Positions 23,484 to 25,976 of a stretch of DNA of 25,976 nucleotides are shown here, piece by piece. Source of the stretch: CAYTZH01 sp964442285 (GTDB lineage Bacteria > Myxococcota_A > UBA9160 > JAFDET01). A model generated the notes under the pieces. It had not been told where the DNA came from. It did not search any database and was given only the letters and a program-made list of their open reading frames with translations. The stretch is taken from the NCBI GenBank assembly GCA_964442285.1, contig CAYTZH010000053.1, positions 1-25,976 on the forward strand. The letters are read 5' to 3'. The position numbers were made by a program, and so were the translations under genes. How positions within the stretch are numbered: position 1 is the first letter of the stretch; each line of letters opens with the position of its first letter.

Positions 23484-23951
23484 GCGGGCACCGCCAGCCG
23501 GGTCCCGACCGGGCCGCTGAGCAGGAGGGCGTCCTCGCCGTTCGGGTAGTAGCGCGGGCGACGCCCCGCCGCGACGAAGCCGAAGCGCGCGTAGAAACGA
23601 CGCGCCGCAGTGTTGGAGGCCCGCACCTCCAGGTGCGCGGCGGTCGCGCCCCGGGCGGCCGCCAGGGCCAGGCCCCGGCGCAGCAGCGCCGACGCGATGC
23701 CACGTCGGCGCCAGGCGGGATCGACCGCCAGGCCCATCACGTGCAGCTCGTCGACGACGGCGTGGGCCTCCAGGTAGCCGATCGCCGGGTCGCCGCACCA
23801 GGCCACGAGCGCCACGCCCCCCGGCGCGGCCGCGACCCGCCCGAAGCCGGCGTCGGTCCAGGCGCCGGGCAACACGCGGAGCGCCAGGGGCGCCACCCGG
23901 GCGGCGTCCTGCGGCTGGGCGAGCGCGATGCGCCAGCGAGGCCGCGCCGCC

Positions 23952-23959
<8 letters not shown>
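23480..23959 (-). CDS. rimI: GNAT acetyltransferase, RimI-like
   Basis: A 159-residue GNAT protein resembling RimI, which acetylates the N-terminal alanine of ribosomal protein S18. The acetyl-CoA loop is VDPAWRRRGIASALL (QxxGxG/A type). The C-terminal block LEVRASNTAARRFYARFGFV followed by AGRRPRYYPNGEDALLL is the strongest RimI trait. The N-terminal 40 residues are less typical and Ala-rich, so a different substrate is possible. It has GAGG 6 bases before its GTG. It overlaps the stop of the NtrX-like gene by 8 bases and pyrK by 4, so it is probably co-transcribed with both. The partner tsaB, often next to rimI, is not here. Confidence 0.85.
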
Positions 23960-25304
<1,345 letters not shown>

Positions 25305-25976
25305 CTAGGCGCCTCGCGCGGGGAGCTCGACGATGAACCGCGTTCCCCGGGGCCGGTTCGCGTGGACCCGGATGTAGCCCCGGTGGTCGGCGACGATGCG
25401 GGAGACGATCGCCAGGCCGAGCCCGGTGCCGTGGTGCTTGGTCGAGAAGTAGGGCTCGAAGATGCGGCGGCGATCCTCGGGCCGGATGCCCGCTCCGTCG
25501 TCCGCCACCTCGACCCGCACCGTCTCGAGCGGTGCGTCGTGCACCGTGCGCAGCACCACGTGGCCCCCCTCCGGGTCGCCGACCTCGCCCACGGCGGCCA
25601 CGGCGTTGTCGATGAGGTTCGTGAGCACCCGGCGCATCTGCTCCCGGTCCAGGCCGACCGCCGGAAGCTGCGGGTCGAGATCGGTGCGCAGCTCCACCCC
25701 CGCGGTGCCGTGGTAGCTCGCCACGGCCTCGGCGACCAGCTCGTTCAGATCGCCCGGCTTCGGGTTGGCCGTGGGCAGGCGGGCGAAGTTGGAGAACTCG
25801 TCCACCAGCAGCTTCAGGCTCTCGACCTGACCCGTGATGGCCCCGACGCACTCGTCGAAGACCTTGAGGTCCTCGCCGTCCCCCACCCGGGAGCGGAAGC
25901 GGCGGCGGATCCGCTGGGCGGAGAGCTGGATCGGCGTCAGCGGGTTCTTGATCTCGTGGGCGATGCGCCGGGCCAC
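25305..25976 (-). CDS. ntrY: NtrY-like sensor histidine kinase, C-terminal part
   Basis: The gene enters from the right edge; only the last 223 residues of the kinase are present, so sensing and membrane parts are outside. The H-box is ARRIAHEIKNPLTPIQLSAQ with the phospho-acceptor His. Next is LLVDEFSNFARLPTANPKPG, typical of NtrY. The ATPase domain shows the N-box (LTNLIDNAVAAV), G1 (VADDGAGI), the F-box (IFEPYFSTKHHGTG) and G2 (GLGLAIV). The stop TAG directly adjoins the TTG of the NtrX-like regulator, so the two are a cognate pair. Nitrogen sensing should not be assumed from the name. Confidence 0.88.
   Translation of the reverse strand: MARRIAHEIKNPLTPIQLSAQRIRRRFRSRVGDGEDLKVFDECVGAITGQVESLKLLVDEFSNFARLPTANPKPGDLNELVAEAVASYHGTAGVELRTDLDPQLPAVGLDREQMRRVLTNLIDNAVAAVGEVGDPEGGHVVLRTVHDAPLETVRVEVADDGAGIRPEDRRRIFEPYFSTKHHGTGLGLAIVSRIVADHRGYIRVHANRPRGTRFIVELPARGA

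Overview
The window is a very GC-rich (about 70% by eye) stretch of bacterial chromosome carrying almost only housekeeping genes. It is probably from a metagenome-assembled genome, because it contains a scaffold gap of exactly 100 N at 16190-16289. Several features point to a deltaproteobacterium in the old sense (Myxococcota, Binatota or Desulfobacterota-like): a PilZ/DUF4388 protein, an NtrYX-type pair, the order rimP-nusA-infB-ylxP-rbfA-truB-rpsO-pnp-dut, the PurS/PurQ/PurL form of FGAM synthase, a Bacillus-type Fe-S PurF, and a secreted FG-GAP/ASPIC protein with a Cys-hydrophobic-Arg tail. The taxonomic placement is inference. I see no mobile element, CRISPR array, tRNA, rRNA or defence system.

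Layout, in the direction of transcription (minus strand, high to low coordinates). (1) 25976-21751: the end of an NtrY-like histidine kinase, an NtrX-like sigma-54 activator, rimI, pyrK and pyrD, all adjoining or overlapping. (2) 21750-21423: a 328-base gene-free leader with a candidate promoter, repeats, hairpins and a textbook intrinsic terminator about 57 bases before the rimP start. (3) 21422-14808: the translation cluster rimP, nusA, infB, ylxP (DUF503), rbfA, truB, rpsO. The rbfA 3' end carries a 24-bp in-frame tandem repeat in which the assembly broke. (4) 14705-11090: pnp, dut, cdsA, chained by 4-bp overlaps. (5) 11090-2846: the purine genes purB, purS, purQ, purL, purF, followed by a glutamine synthetase-family ligase and a class I amidotransferase-fold hydrolase. 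A sigma-70-like promoter lies between purS and purQ. (6) 2736-680: a two-PilZ/DUF4388 protein and an SDR oxidoreductase. (7) 1-693, plus strand: the end of a secreted FG-GAP/ASPIC protein, convergent with the SDR gene.

From rimP to the hydrolase, 17 genes run in one direction with mostly zero or overlapping junctions. Transcription factors, initiation factor, ribosome maturation, RNA decay, dUTP removal, phospholipid synthesis and purine synthesis may therefore share transcripts. Non-ATG starts are common: of 23 minus-strand genes with a visible start, I read 9 ATG, 10 GTG and 4 TTG. The window is mostly ordinary. The points most worth a second look are the terminator-bearing leader of the nusA operon, the repeat array in rbfA, and the ligase/hydrolase pair at the end of the purine cluster.
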